The notes under the pieces were generated by a model, which was not told the origin of the DNA, made no database searches, and was given only the letters and a program-made list of their open reading frames with translations. This document shows, piece by piece, positions 14,729 through 23,926 of a DNA stretch of 62,016 nucleotides. Position 1 is the first letter of the stretch. Each line of letters starts with the position of its first letter. The DNA is from Oscillospiraceae bacterium (GTDB taxonomy: Bacteria > Bacillota > Clostridia > Oscillospirales > Ruminococcaceae). The stretch is taken from NCBI GenBank assembly GCA_017533485.1, contig JAFXIC010000033.1:1-62016 (forward strand), written 5' to 3'. The translations under genes were made by a program, and so were the position numbers.

Positions 14729-17599
14729 ATGAAAAAGCTGGTAGCTTATCTGACTGCGGCATCTCTGATGTTTTCGTCTCTCTCGCTTCCGATTTTTGCG
14801 GAGGATACTGCGGAGACCGATAATCCGCCGGAGCCGACGCTGGAGGAACGGATTGCGGAGGGGATTTCGGTATATGAGCAGGAGTTGGCATATCAATACA
14901 CAGTACCGCTTGCGCCGATTGAAGAAACACTTGCGCTTTGGGATGAATATATCGAATATTTTAATAATCGGTATTATGGCGGTTTGAGTGCAGATGCTGC
15001 AATGAAAGAATTGCTGGAAATTGCACGTTCATCCGATTCTTTCGAGGGAAAAACTACCGAAGAGACAACCTATACAACGACACAGTCTACAGAGGATTTA
15101 TCAGTCGATAACCCGAAACAGATTAATAAAAAATATATTGCCCAGGAGTTTCATGATGCAGTCAAGGCTGTAATGCCGGAAAATGAGTATCAGAGACTGG
15201 TAGAAGATCCGGATTCCTATACGCTTTATTATCTGGATGGAAATCTAATTGTTGCTGCAAAAATCGTACATGGCGTCTCTATCGCATATGATGTTCTGAA
15301 CTTGCTCTCCACTGGAATTGTTGCAGTTCAGAACATGGATATTTCGGGGATTTTGCAAGAGTTGGACATAGCCATCATGGGTATTTATCAACCGAGCGGA
15401 GCAGATGCAATCAAACGACTCTATAATCTTTTCTTTTTAGTGAATGAACGAAACCGCGAACTTTTGCAAATTGAACAGGAAATGACGGAAATGGGACTTT
15501 GGAATGTGATTCCAGAAGAGATTCAGATTCCGGATACATCTGAGAGTCATTTTGATTATAGTCCGGAATCCGTCAATTCGATTCTAGGTGGTGCGGACGG
15601 TGTTTCGGATGAGGACTTGCGTGCATGGTATAATGCACTTCCGAAATTGATTCATGATCTGGGTTCGGACGATGACCTCTATCGGATTGTGGAATCAGAT
15701 GAGCCAGTGTTCGCGATCATCTCGGAAAGCGGTAAGGGCGAGTCCGGTGATGATACGCTGTTGCTGGATTATGAAGTTACAAGAGACCATCTGCAATTTC
15801 TGCGGCTTAGTGGTGATTTGTATATAAACGATCCGACCAATGAGGTCTATCTGTTGATAACCGGCTATTTTTCTGATGCGAATAAGCGAGTCGAAACAAT
15901 CCGCTTCCGTAACGGGGATGAGATGAAATATGCAGATGTCTGTGATATTGCCAATTCTCAGCGCGGAACTGAGAAAGATGATGTGATTATAGGTTATCCT
16001 GAAACCAATCATATTTGGGGTAATGGCGGAAATGATACCCTCTATGGAAATAAGAATGTAGATTATCTACTTGGCGGAGGCGGCGATGATATTCTGACAC
16101 TGGATGACAGCTGTCTTGGCAAGCTCTTTGGTGTCGGCGGCAATAATTTTGTCTACGGAATGGATGGAAATGATACTGTGATCCTCGATAATGGAAACGA
16201 CTTCATCTGGGGCGGAAAAGGTGACGATATCATCCGCAGCGGCGCCGGTAATGACATCATTTACTATGAGCTGGGTGACGGAAACGATACGGTTGATGAT
16301 TCGCGCGGAGAATCTACCCTTCCGTATGAGGGACAGGATGTCCTTTACCTGAGTGAAGGTATCCTGCCGGAGGAAGTCAGTGTGACGCTTTCCCCGAATA
16401 CCAAAATCTTCTATCTCCATATCAACAAAACCGGCGATATCATTACGCTTCCTGGCAATCTGATTTCCGGTATCACACCGGTATTCCCGATTGAAGAAAT
16501 CCGGTTTGCGGACGGCACACTCTGGACACGGAACGATCTGCTCGAATGTGCACGCTTCTTCTACGGCACAGAGCAGGACGATACGCTGGAATGCTATCTC
16601 GACAGCAATGCAGAATTCTACGGCAATGACGGAAACGATACTATGATCGGAAAAGACGGAAATGACAGCTTCTACGGCGGCAAGGGTGATGATTACCTGC
16701 GCGGCGGTAACGGCGATGATACCTTCTACTATGAGTTGGGCGACGGAAACGATACGATTGATATGGGCAACGGAAAATCAAGTTATCCGCAGAACGGTTA
16801 TAATGTGCTTTGTCTGGGAGAAGGGATTCTTCCGGAAGATATCGTGATTGAGCGGTCGTATAACAATTATTCCTATACGCTCTGGCTGACAAAAACAAAC
16901 GAATCCATTACGATGACCGGCAATGTCATATCGGGCATTACGAATTATTTCCCGATCAAAGAAATCCGGTTTGCGGACGGAACAATCTGGAAACGCACCG
17001 ATCTGGAAGCGAATTATGTGAAATGGATTCGCGGCACAGACGGAAATGATACCGTAAGGGATTCTACGGATAATGATACGGTATACTGCGGAAAGGGCAA
17101 TGACTGGATTGACGGCGGTGAGGGAGATGACCTCTATATCTACGAAACCGGCGATGGACGCGATTCGATTTGTGACAGCTCCATCTGGGGAAATGGTCAT
17201 AATACACTCCGCTTTGGAGAAGGCATTACAGCAGAAGACCTGTATATTGAAACCGTAAAGGTCAGATCGGAGAAGTTCAGCAGACTGTATGTCAGGGATC
17301 GCGCTTCATTTGTAGAGCTTCGTGGTGTTGCGGATATTCTCCTTGCGGACGGCACGATGATGACCGTTTCAGAAGCGGCAGAGCTGCTGAAACCGGCTGC
17401 GGAGCTGACATCCGAGCTGACAGGAGACCTGAGCTGTGACGGCGCACTGACAGGCGATGATGTCCGACTCTTTCTGGAGCATCTCACGGGAGAAAGCACA
17501 CTCAGATATTGGGAGACTGCGGATCTGAATGCGGACGGTGTACTGAATGCATTGGATCTGACCGTCCTCAAACAGCTGATATGTGCGGCAGCTTCCTGA
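14729..17599 (+). CDS. Secreted RTX-type calcium-binding repeat protein with dockerin
   Basis: A 956-residue exported protein. MKKLVAYLTAASLMFSSLSL is a signal peptide; this ATG is used because AAAGGATGG precedes it by a normal distance, while the ATG four codons earlier lies inside that site. Residues ~30-410 form an N-terminal region I do not recognise, with a Thr-rich stretch near 110-125. Residues ~413-830 hold many GGxGxD nonapeptides (GNGGNDTLYG, GGKGDDII) in blocks, separated by three copies of a ~70-residue module ending in a FADGT-W-R-DL motif (haemolysin-type calcium-binding-related). A dockerin closes the protein (~893-956, loops DLSCDGALT and DLNADGVLN). No type I secretion genes are nearby. 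Function unknown; calcium-dependent folding and scaffold attachment are inferred. Confidence 0.9.
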   Translation: MKKLVAYLTAASLMFSSLSLPIFAEDTAETDNPPEPTLEERIAEGISVYEQELAYQYTVPLAPIEETLALWDEYIEYFNNRYYGGLSADAAMKELLEIARSSDSFEGKTTEETTYTTTQSTEDLSVDNPKQINKKYIAQEFHDAVKAVMPENEYQRLVEDPDSYTLYYLDGNLIVAAKIVHGVSIAYDVLNLLSTGIVAVQNMDISGILQELDIAIMGIYQPSGADAIKRLYNLFFLVNERNRELLQIEQEMTEMGLWNVIPEEIQIPDTSESHFDYSPESVNSILGGADGVSDEDLRAWYNALPKLIHDLGSDDDLYRIVESDEPVFAIISESGKGESGDDTLLLDYEVTRDHLQFLRLSGDLYINDPTNEVYLLITGYFSDANKRVETIRFRNGDEMKYADVCDIANSQRGTEKDDVIIGYPETNHIWGNGGNDTLYGNKNVDYLLGGGGDDILTLDDSCLGKLFGVGGNNFVYGMDGNDTVILDNGNDFIWGGKGDDIIRSGAGNDIIYYELGDGNDTVDDSRGESTLPYEGQDVLYLSEGILPEEVSVTLSPNTKIFYLHINKTGDIITLPGNLISGITPVFPIEEIRFADGTLWTRNDLLECARFFYGTEQDDTLECYLDSNAEFYGNDGNDTMIGKDGNDSFYGGKGDDYLRGGNGDDTFYYELGDGNDTIDMGNGKSSYPQNGYNVLCLGEGILPEDIVIERSYNNYSYTLWLTKTNESITMTGNVISGITNYFPIKEIRFADGTIWKRTDLEANYVKWIRGTDGNDTVRDSTDNDTVYCGKGNDWIDGGEGDDLYIYETGDGRDSICDSSIWGNGHNTLRFGEGITAEDLYIETVKVRSEKFSRLYVRDRASFVELRGVADILLADGTMMTVSEAAELLKPAAELTSELTGDLSCDGALTGDDVRLFLEHLTGESTLRYWETADLNADGVLNALDLTVLKQLICAAAS

Positions 17600-17655
17600 T
17601 TGCGGTGCTTACCGTATGCGGAGAAGACGACACTGTAAAATCATAGTCCGATATA

Positions 17656-17686
17656 GCAAAAGCTCCCCATTGCGGGAGCTTTTGCT
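17656..17686 (+). terminator. Terminator of the RTX-dockerin gene
   Basis: AAAAGCTCCC (17659-17668) pairs with GGGAGCTTTT (17674-17683). Confidence 0.85.
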
Positions 17687-17811
17687 TGGCTTACCGTTAT
17701 TCGTAAGGCAATAGAATATGTGTGCAATATTTGGAATTGGGAACGTGCTTTTTTCGATAATGTTTATCTCAGGTGCCTCAATATTCTTGAAGAAAAATAA
17801 GGGAGTAGATC

Positions 17812-18162
17812 ATGTTTCAAACCAAGAAAATCGCACATCATCTTGACAGTATTTCTGCTGATCAGTTTACACCGTTTGAGCATCTGCTGTATGACTATCT
17901 GCATGGAGAATTGAATGCAAGACTTTCGCAGATGCACATCAGCAAATTGAAATACCATATTGATTGGTTGGATGACTACAGGTGTATTGCGGTTGACGGT
18001 GAATGTAATCAGCTTTTCATCAATATACAAATCGAATCATCTGAATTCTCCATCGCATACGATGCAGATGAACCCGACGACTACATATCCCATACACTGC
18101 ATGAGAAAGAACAATTCTATCAGACAGTGGAAGCAGCAGTCAATGAAATATTACGGAGTTAA
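17812..18162 (+). CDS. Hypothetical protein, AT-richer small gene
   Basis: A 116-residue acidic soluble protein with no signal peptide or recognised motif. It begins MFQTKKIAHHLDSISADQF and has DEPDDYISHTLHEKEQFYQ near its end. AAGGGAG lies a few bases before the ATG. Its composition is visibly richer in A and T than the flanking genes, as is that of the following membrane protein gene, suggesting acquisition. Small acidic proteins of this kind beside secreted proteins can be immunity proteins, but no toxin is seen here, so no function is assigned. Confidence 0.65.
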   Translation: MFQTKKIAHHLDSISADQFTPFEHLLYDYLHGELNARLSQMHISKLKYHIDWLDDYRCIAVDGECNQLFINIQIESSEFSIAYDADEPDDYISHTLHEKEQFYQTVEAAVNEILRS

Positions 18163-18166
18163 GCAT

Positions 18167-18430
18167 ATGACAATTATAAATTGGATGATTGCAATTATAA
18201 CTGGTTTCATAGGATGTTTGTGCGTCTGTGCGAATTGGTTTGGAATCATTCGCTGGTTCATTTGCCAAAAAAGTTATTCTCAAATTATGTTTGTGGGTGG
18301 AATACTGCTTTGTATTTGCCTATGGAATACACTATGGAATCGCTTCTGGTATTTCGGCCTTTTAATTGATCCGGGAGTATGGATTGGAATTTATAGCCTA
18401 CCAGCACTTTTCAAAGGAATTAAAAAATAA
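18167..18430 (+). CDS. Small membrane protein, hypothetical
   Basis: An 87-residue protein starting MTIINWMIAIITGFIGCLC, with three hydrophobic segments and many Trp, Ile and Cys residues. GGAG precedes the ATG, which lies four bases after the stop of the preceding gene, so the two are probably cotranscribed and function together. The AT-rich codon use matches the preceding gene and differs from the neighbours. Not recognised. Confidence 0.6.
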   Translation: MTIINWMIAIITGFIGCLCVCANWFGIIRWFICQKSYSQIMFVGGILLCICLWNTLWNRFWYFGLLIDPGVWIGIYSLPALFKGIKK

Positions 18431-18459
18431 TTGTTGCAACGAAGCGAGATATATGTACA

Positions 18460-18497
18460 AGCCGTAATCGGAGAGCACTCCAATTACGGCTTTCTCT
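18460..18497 (+). terminator. Terminator of the two small genes
   Basis: AGCCGTAAT...GGAG (18460-18472) pairs with CTCC...ATTACGGCT (18478-18491), then TTCTC. Confidence 0.7.
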
Positions 18498-18511
18498 ATT
18501 TGATACAGAAT

Positions 18512-18557
18512 AAAAATCATGCCCACCGTTGGTATGCGGTGAGCATGATTGTTTTAT
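18512..18557. terminator. Bidirectional terminator between convergent units
   Basis: ATCATGCCCACCG (18517-18528) pairs with CGGTGAGCATGAT (18537-18549). T-rich flanks lie on both sides, so it serves the small genes and, on the minus strand, the PASTA protein gene. Confidence 0.8.
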
Positions 18558-18629
18558 TTGGGTGGATTGGACGGATACTATGCAGCATCGTCTGGGTGTC
18601 GCATATCGGTTTGATATTGGAATCATAGA

Positions 18630-20792
18630 TTATGTTTCCGGAGCATCGCCGTTTCCGTTATCCGCCGGGGGTGGGGGCGGAGGCGGCGGTGCTGTGGATG
18701 CAGACGTTGTCGGCGGTGCAGTAGAAGGAGAGGTTGCCGGAGGTTCCGGCGTTGTCGACTGTGTGGACGCGGACGTACTCGAACCACTGGTTGCAGACGG
18801 CGTTGTTTTGGTACTTCCGGATGCACTGCTGCCTGTGCCGGAGCCGGTACCACTCTTCGTTGTGGTGGTAGAGGTGCCGGAGGTTGTCGATGTGGATTTT
18901 GTTGTGCTGGAATCGGAGCCTTGTACATAGTATACGATGATCGTATAATCCTTCTGGAGGTCGATTGCGGATCCGACGCCGGGATCTACGCCGCAGACAA
19001 ACCCCTTTTTGTATGTGCTGTCTTTCCGAGCACGATAGATAACCTTCTGGTCGAGCTTGCTGCCCTCGCCGGTACCGGATGTGGTTGTTGTGGTGGTAGT
19101 GGATTTTTTCTTTTTCTGTACATCCTCAACCGCCTCGACAAATCCCATTTCATGGAGTTTTCCGAGATATGCCTGAAGCTGGAAGCCTTCGAAGTCGGGG
19201 ATATTTTTCTTTGAGGAACCGAGGCTGACCTTAACCTGAACGGTGCTTCCGCTCATGAATCCGTCGCCTTCTTTGAGATCCTGATCGAAAATAATATCCT
19301 TATCGTATTCATCGTTATATTCGTATACGGGTTCGAGATCGAGCCAGCCTGCCATCTGACTTTTTTTGACGCGGAAATTCATGCCGACGAGATTGGGCAT
19401 CACGCTGTCATATCTTGTCGGCTGGGTGGAATCATCGGTGCCGACGGGAATGATATTGGTGGCGTTGGTGGTTGTGTCAGCATAATTGGGGAGCGTCTGG
19501 TTTTTATTGCTTGGGAATTGTTCTTGGAAGGCGATGAGCACAATCGCGAAAATCACGAGCACAAGAATCGCAATGAGAATGGACACACGGATTTTATCCA
19601 TCAGTGTAACCATCGAATTTTCCTGTTCGACAACCGTAACGGATTGTTTTTGGGGGCGAGGTTTTTTCTGGGGGTTTTTCTTGGCTGCCGGCTGTGAAGC
19701 AGAGGATTTGACGGGGACTTTCTTGGTTGCCTGGACACCCGAAGCAGAAGAAGCGGATTTTTTCGGACTTGCAGGGGTTGCCGCAACAGCTTTTCGGGGT
19801 GTCGGCGTGACAGCAGGTGCTGTGTCCTCGGCATCTCCGCTTTCAAAGAGAATGGTTACGAGGTCAGTGATGGTACGGATACGCTGGTTGCTGTCGAGCG
19901 CAAGTCCCTTCATAATTCCGTCGGAAACATTCTTCGGCACATGAGGATTGAGGTCATGGGGCGGAATGATGTTGTCATAATTCTGGCGGGTATTGGCATC
20001 GGTTGCGCGGCATCCGGTCAGAATCCGATAGAGTACGGCACAAATGCCGTATACATCCGTCCAGGTACCCTGCTGACGGTTTGCGAAATACTGTTCGGGA
20101 GCGGCATAGCCCTCGTAGAGTTCATCATCGAGCTCGCTGTCATTGGTGCGCACAGCCGAGATACAGAAGTTTGTGAGCTTGATATCGCCTTTATCGGTGA
20201 CAAAGATGGTTTCGGGGCTGATACCTCTGTGGAGGACGCCTGCATTATGCAGGATGCTGAGGGTTGTAAAGAGGGGCGGGAACATTCTGCTGACGGTACG
20301 CCAGCTCAGTTCTCCGGCATTTTCCTTGAGATAATCGAGGAGATTTCTTCCCTCGATGAATTCATAAACCGCGTAGGTGGTATTATTGGCGGCAAAGAGG
20401 TCGAGTGCAGGATTGAGGTGGACAAGGCTGCGCTGACGGGCGAGGGATTTATTGAGTTCGGTATACTCCGCCATCAGAGACTTATACTGTGCGAGGTGGT
20501 TATAGTCCACGTTCACCAGACAGGAGTCCTTTACACGTTCACAGAGCTGAACGGGGAGGTATTCACGGACTGCGACCTTACAGCCGATATTGGTATCATA
20601 GGCGAGATAGGTAATGCCCTCGCCATTGGAATCGAGAACCTTTCCGACTACATAGCGTTCATGCAGCTTGGAACCGGGTTTCAATGCATTTGGCATGACA
20701 GATGCCGTTGCGTTATGGTAGCCGCAGTGCGGACATTCCTCGTTCTGAGGATTCGGCAGCATACAGCCGTAACACAGTTTCAATTCGCCCAT
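18630..20792 (-). CDS. PASTA-domain membrane protein with degenerate (pseudo)kinase domain
   Basis: 720 residues starting MGELKLCYGC, with AAAGGAG eight bases upstream. Order: N-terminal four-Cys zinc ribbon (C7, C10, C20, C23); Ser/Thr kinase-like domain (~42-315); basic Ala/Ser/Lys-rich linker; one membrane helix (~403-422); two PASTA domains (~463-525 and ~529-625, the second with a Lys/Thr-rich insertion); and a Ser/Thr/Pro-rich tail (~626-720). The catalytic residues are gone: the VAIK lysine is Arg76 (VAVREYLP), the HRD aspartate is Gly190 (LHRGIS), the catalytic-loop Asn is Thr194, and the DFG Asp is Asn208 (TNFC). The fold landmarks APEQ (231-234) and TDVYG remain. It is probably a pseudokinase that senses or binds peptidoglycan outside and scaffolds a partner inside. 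Confidence 0.9.
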   Translation of the reverse strand: MGELKLCYGCMLPNPQNEECPHCGYHNATASVMPNALKPGSKLHERYVVGKVLDSNGEGITYLAYDTNIGCKVAVREYLPVQLCERVKDSCLVNVDYNHLAQYKSLMAEYTELNKSLARQRSLVHLNPALDLFAANNTTYAVYEFIEGRNLLDYLKENAGELSWRTVSRMFPPLFTTLSILHNAGVLHRGISPETIFVTDKGDIKLTNFCISAVRTNDSELDDELYEGYAAPEQYFANRQQGTWTDVYGICAVLYRILTGCRATDANTRQNYDNIIPPHDLNPHVPKNVSDGIMKGLALDSNQRIRTITDLVTILFESGDAEDTAPAVTPTPRKAVAATPASPKKSASSASGVQATKKVPVKSSASQPAAKKNPQKKPRPQKQSVTVVEQENSMVTLMDKIRVSILIAILVLVIFAIVLIAFQEQFPSNKNQTLPNYADTTTNATNIIPVGTDDSTQPTRYDSVMPNLVGMNFRVKKSQMAGWLDLEPVYEYNDEYDKDIIFDQDLKEGDGFMSGSTVQVKVSLGSSKKNIPDFEGFQLQAYLGKLHEMGFVEAVEDVQKKKKSTTTTTTTSGTGEGSKLDQKVIYRARKDSTYKKGFVCGVDPGVGSAIDLQKDYTIIVYYVQGSDSSTTKSTSTTSGTSTTTTKSGTGSGTGSSASGSTKTTPSATSGSSTSASTQSTTPEPPATSPSTAPPTTSASTAPPPPPPPPADNGNGDAPET

Positions 20793-20892
20793 AGCGTCAA
20801 CTCCTTTGTCGCTGCGCGCCGAACTGCTCCGGGCAATGGGGAAGCAGGGCGGTGGGATGCGCAGACTGAAACGATATGATTTTCCATATATC

Positions 20893-20921
20893 ATTTTATC
20901 AGGATTTTACGATGCTGTCAA
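20893..20921 (-). promoter_or_regulatory. Sigma-A promoter of the PASTA pseudokinase gene
   Basis: Minus strand TTGACA (20916-20921), 17-base spacer, TAAAAT (20893-20898), giving an untranslated leader of about 95 bases. The gene can be expressed apart from the genes upstream. Confidence 0.82.
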
Positions 20922-21024
20922 TCATTTTGAGCCCAAAACACTGTTTTGCTTTCAAATTGTATCTAGTTTGTAATGATTCCTGTGGAATTCACCAAAATCT
21001 GAATATGATTTACGGAAAATTTAT

Positions 21025-21816
21025 TCACTCCATGCTGGTGCGGAGGATCGCGGTCAGGAAATCAACGCGGCGGTCATCCTGCTGGAGGAGGGTTTCGGAT
21101 TTATCCCATGTTGCGGTAATAATATACGCGGAGAGGTTATTGGTTTCCGCGTCTTCAAAGCAGTAGCGGTATTCGCGAGTCTGGGAGAAATCGGAATTGT
21201 AGTGGATACAGTAGGGCTTCAGTCCGAGTACATCCTCAAAGCTTGCGATATTGGAATCGGAAGCGATCTGAGTAATATCGAGATAAGCCTTCCGCTTGGT
21301 GCCGTAGGGGGTGCTTTCGAGCACGGTATAGTCATAGAACCAGACCTCCGAGAGCACATCCTCATTGGTACGGCAGATAATATTCCATTCCGGTACATGA
21401 ACGCCCTGGACGACAGCCTCTTTCCGGCTGGTGACACAGGCAGCAAACGGCTGGAGCATCTGGTCAATGGCTGCATAATCGGACTGATTGAGAAGCGAGA
21501 CATTCTTCGCATTTTTCTGGGTATCCTGCATACTGCTTCCGATACAGTCCGCGAGATTTTTTGCGAAGCGTTTTCCGTCATTCTTACGCTTTGAGATAAA
21601 TACCACAAGCGATACGATCAAAATGACAGCAATCAGGGCGACTAAAATGATAAGGAAATATTTTCCCGCCGCTGCACGTTTTTTCTGCTTGCCGGAGGGT
21701 GTGGTATTCTTGGATTTTCTGGGATGATTGGAGGGGACTTCGGGCGTTTCACGGAGCATACCGTTTGCATAGTAGTCTTCCGTCGAGAATTCATCCTGAT
21801 ACTGTTTGCCTGCCAT
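21025..21816 (-). CDS. Single-pass membrane protein, unknown function
   Basis: A 263-residue protein: a polar N-terminal cytoplasmic region of about 50 residues rich in Ser, Lys and Pro, one strong membrane helix (about 52-74), then an extracytoplasmic domain of about 190 residues without recognised motif (WFYDYTVLESTPYGTKRKAY, and a YCFEDAETNN stretch). There is no cleavable signal. It lies 35 bases after the methionine gamma-lyase-like gene and just before the promoter of the PASTA pseudokinase. The similar topology makes it a candidate partner of that protein; this is inference from position only. Confidence 0.75.
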   Translation of the reverse strand: MAGKQYQDEFSTEDYYANGMLRETPEVPSNHPRKSKNTTPSGKQKKRAAAGKYFLIILVALIAVILIVSLVVFISKRKNDGKRFAKNLADCIGSSMQDTQKNAKNVSLLNQSDYAAIDQMLQPFAACVTSRKEAVVQGVHVPEWNIICRTNEDVLSEVWFYDYTVLESTPYGTKRKAYLDITQIASDSNIASFEDVLGLKPYCIHYNSDFSQTREYRYCFEDAETNNLSAYIITATWDKSETLLQQDDRRVDFLTAILRTSME

Positions 21817-21850
21817 ATTGATTCATCCTTTCCATTTTATCATGATGTAT

Positions 21851-23125
21851 TTACGGTGCGAGGGAAATGAGTCCTGCGTCGAGCATTGTCTGTGCCGCCG
21901 TCAGAACGCCGATTTTTCCGCTTGTATAGGTAAGACCGCCCTGGAGATAGACGGCATATGGTTCACGGATGGGTGCGTCGGCGGAGAGCTCGATGGACGC
22001 ACCGTTTGTGAATGCGCCTGCCGCCATGATGATCTTACTCTCGTAGCCTGCCATATCCCATGGTTCGGGGGTTACGAAGGAGTCAACGGGTGAGCCTGCC
22101 TGAATACCCTTACAGAACGCACAGACTGCATCTTCGGAGCCGAGCTGGATGACGGTAATGATATCGCCGGCAGTCCGTTCTTTTCCGGGGAGCACAGTAA
22201 AGCCGAGTCTGCGGAATAATTCGGCAGCAAACGCACCGGTTTTCTTGGCATTTGCGACAACCTCCGGTGCAAAGAACAATCCGAGATACATTTCTCTGGA
22301 GTGAGTCAGCGAGCAGCCGATTTCCTTACCGCCGCCGACACAGGTCAACCGACACGCACACTGTTCGATGAGATCTGCTCTGCCGGCGATATAGCCGCCG
22401 GTCTGTGCGATACCGCCGCCGGCATTCTTGATGAGAGAGCCGATGGCAACGTCTGCGCCGACCTCGGTCGGTTCCTCATAATCCACGAATTCGCCGTAGC
22501 AGTTATCGAGCATAATGATGGCATCGGGGCGTGTCTGACGGATGAGGGAAACAGCCGCCCGGATTTCCGCGATGGTGAGTGCGGGACGCAGGGAATAGCC
22601 GCGGGAACGCTGGAGATAGACAACCTTAGCATTTTGAATGGCAGCGGGGATGGCGTCAAAATCGAGGGTGCCGTCTGATCTGAGGTCACATTTTTCATAG
22701 CGGATGCCGTAGTCGGCGAGTGAGCCATAGCCTTCGCCGCGGATACCGATGACTTCCTCGAGCGTATCATATGGTGCGCCGGTAATCGAAACCATCAGGT
22801 CGCCCGGACGGAGCACACCAAAGAGTGCCGTTGAAAGCGTATGGGTACCGGAAACGAACTGATGGCGGACGAGCGCATCCTCTGTACCGAAGACGCGTGC
22901 CCAGACGCGGTCGAGGGTATCTCTGCCGACATCATCGTGACCGTATCCGTTGGAGCCTGCAAAGCAGGCAGCGCTGACGTGTTCCTCCTGAAGTGCACGC
23001 AGCACCTTTGCGCTGCAATGTTCTGCGATGCGGTCAATTTCTTTGAACTGTGCGCTTGCAGCCTGCTGAGCTTCTTCGGCGAGCGCGAGAAGTTTTTGGT
23101 CAATCCGGAAATACTGGTCAACCAT
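21851..23125 (-). CDS. Methionine gamma-lyase-like PLP enzyme (YnbB / aluminium-resistance family)
   Basis: A 424-residue fold-type I PLP enzyme of the Met_gamma_lyase/YnbB family. It has FAGSNGYGHDDVGRDTLDRV, RHQFVSGTHTLSTALFGVLRPGD, the Asp-containing IIMLDNCYGEFVDYEEP segment, and the probable PLP lysine in GSLIKNAGGGIAQTGGYIAG. Length is typical. Members are annotated as carbon-sulfur lyases or aluminium-resistance proteins, without a firm in vivo role. The gene starts four bases after the stop of the GNAT gene. Confidence 0.92.
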   Translation of the reverse strand: MVDQYFRIDQKLLALAEEAQQAASAQFKEIDRIAEHCSAKVLRALQEEHVSAACFAGSNGYGHDDVGRDTLDRVWARVFGTEDALVRHQFVSGTHTLSTALFGVLRPGDLMVSITGAPYDTLEEVIGIRGEGYGSLADYGIRYEKCDLRSDGTLDFDAIPAAIQNAKVVYLQRSRGYSLRPALTIAEIRAAVSLIRQTRPDAIIMLDNCYGEFVDYEEPTEVGADVAIGSLIKNAGGGIAQTGGYIAGRADLIEQCACRLTCVGGGKEIGCSLTHSREMYLGLFFAPEVVANAKKTGAFAAELFRRLGFTVLPGKERTAGDIITVIQLGSEDAVCAFCKGIQAGSPVDSFVTPEPWDMAGYESKIIMAAGAFTNGASIELSADAPIREPYAVYLQGGLTYTSGKIGVLTAAQTMLDAGLISLAP

Positions 23126-23128
23126 AAA

Positions 23129-23926
23129 TTAAAGTGCCTCCTTTTGTTTTGCATTCGGTTCGGAGTCGAGCTGTTCCCAGACATATTCCGTTCCGACGAG
23201 TGAAAATCCGATTTCCTGATAAAAGCTGGCACGAAGATCGAGTGCATAGAGGATGCCATCCTTGCCCTGTTCCGAGAGATTTCCGGCGATCCAGCGGAGA
23301 AAATCTCTGGCGTAGCCTTTTCCGCGTGCGGCAGCTTTCGTGGCGACCTGTCCGATCAGCACATGGTTTTCGTAATCGTAGACAGCCGTTGCCGCAGTCA
23401 CGCCGAAATAAGTATAACAGCTGCGGAGTCCGCGGCGAACCATGTGTGAGGTATCGGTGAGCCAGATATCATAGCCGATGAGATTCGGAAAGCCTTCGGA
23501 AAGGATCTGATATACATCATCGAGCTTTGGATTGGTATTGATTTGCGTGCGGTCAAAGACCGGCGAAAGGGGATAGGGTCTGAGGGCGAAGATCGAACGG
23601 CGAAGCGTCTGATATTCGGATAATCTCAGTCCCATCAGCAGGGATTGATTGCCTTCGACGCGAAACGGCTGATGCATCTCGATAAAGAGCGTCAGTTCCC
23701 GATGGGTATCCTCATATTCCGAGAAATCATCCTGTGTGCTGATGAGGAGGGTACTGTTCTGGAGCATCAGGTATGCAGTTGCGCCGTGGTCAGTGAGACG
23801 GAAGAAGCGGCAGAATGAATAGCCGATGCCGTAGCCTTCCAGACAGGAGAGCATTTTTCTGCCGTAATGGCAGACGCGGAGCATCTCACGGTCGATGAGG
23901 GAGATGGATTGGATTTCAGCAATCAT
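23129..23926 (-). CDS. GNAT family N-acetyltransferase
   Basis: A 265-residue protein. The C-terminal half (~165-255) is a GNAT fold with the acetyl-CoA loop in GQVATKAAARGKGYARDFLRWIA and the closing strand LDLRASFYQEIGFSLVG. The N-terminal ~150 residues form a second domain with only weak resemblance to the fold. The substrate is unknown. The start overlaps the end of the upstream M42 peptidase gene by 11 bases and the next gene starts four bases after its stop, so it is translationally coupled inside an operon. Confidence 0.88.
   Translation of the reverse strand: MIAEIQSISLIDREMLRVCHYGRKMLSCLEGYGIGYSFCRFFRLTDHGATAYLMLQNSTLLISTQDDFSEYEDTHRELTLFIEMHQPFRVEGNQSLLMGLRLSEYQTLRRSIFALRPYPLSPVFDRTQINTNPKLDDVYQILSEGFPNLIGYDIWLTDTSHMVRRGLRSCYTYFGVTAATAVYDYENHVLIGQVATKAAARGKGYARDFLRWIAGNLSEQGKDGILYALDLRASFYQEIGFSLVGTEYVWEQLDSEPNAKQKEAL

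Noticed and set aside
14729-17599. RTX protein as an exported pore-forming toxin
   Set aside because: It has a Sec signal peptide and dockerin, no type I secretion signal or transporter genes, and no toxin or activation domain.
19941-20879. Open frame opposite the PASTA pseudokinase
   Set aside because: Antisense shadow; composition follows the complementary kinase-like domain.
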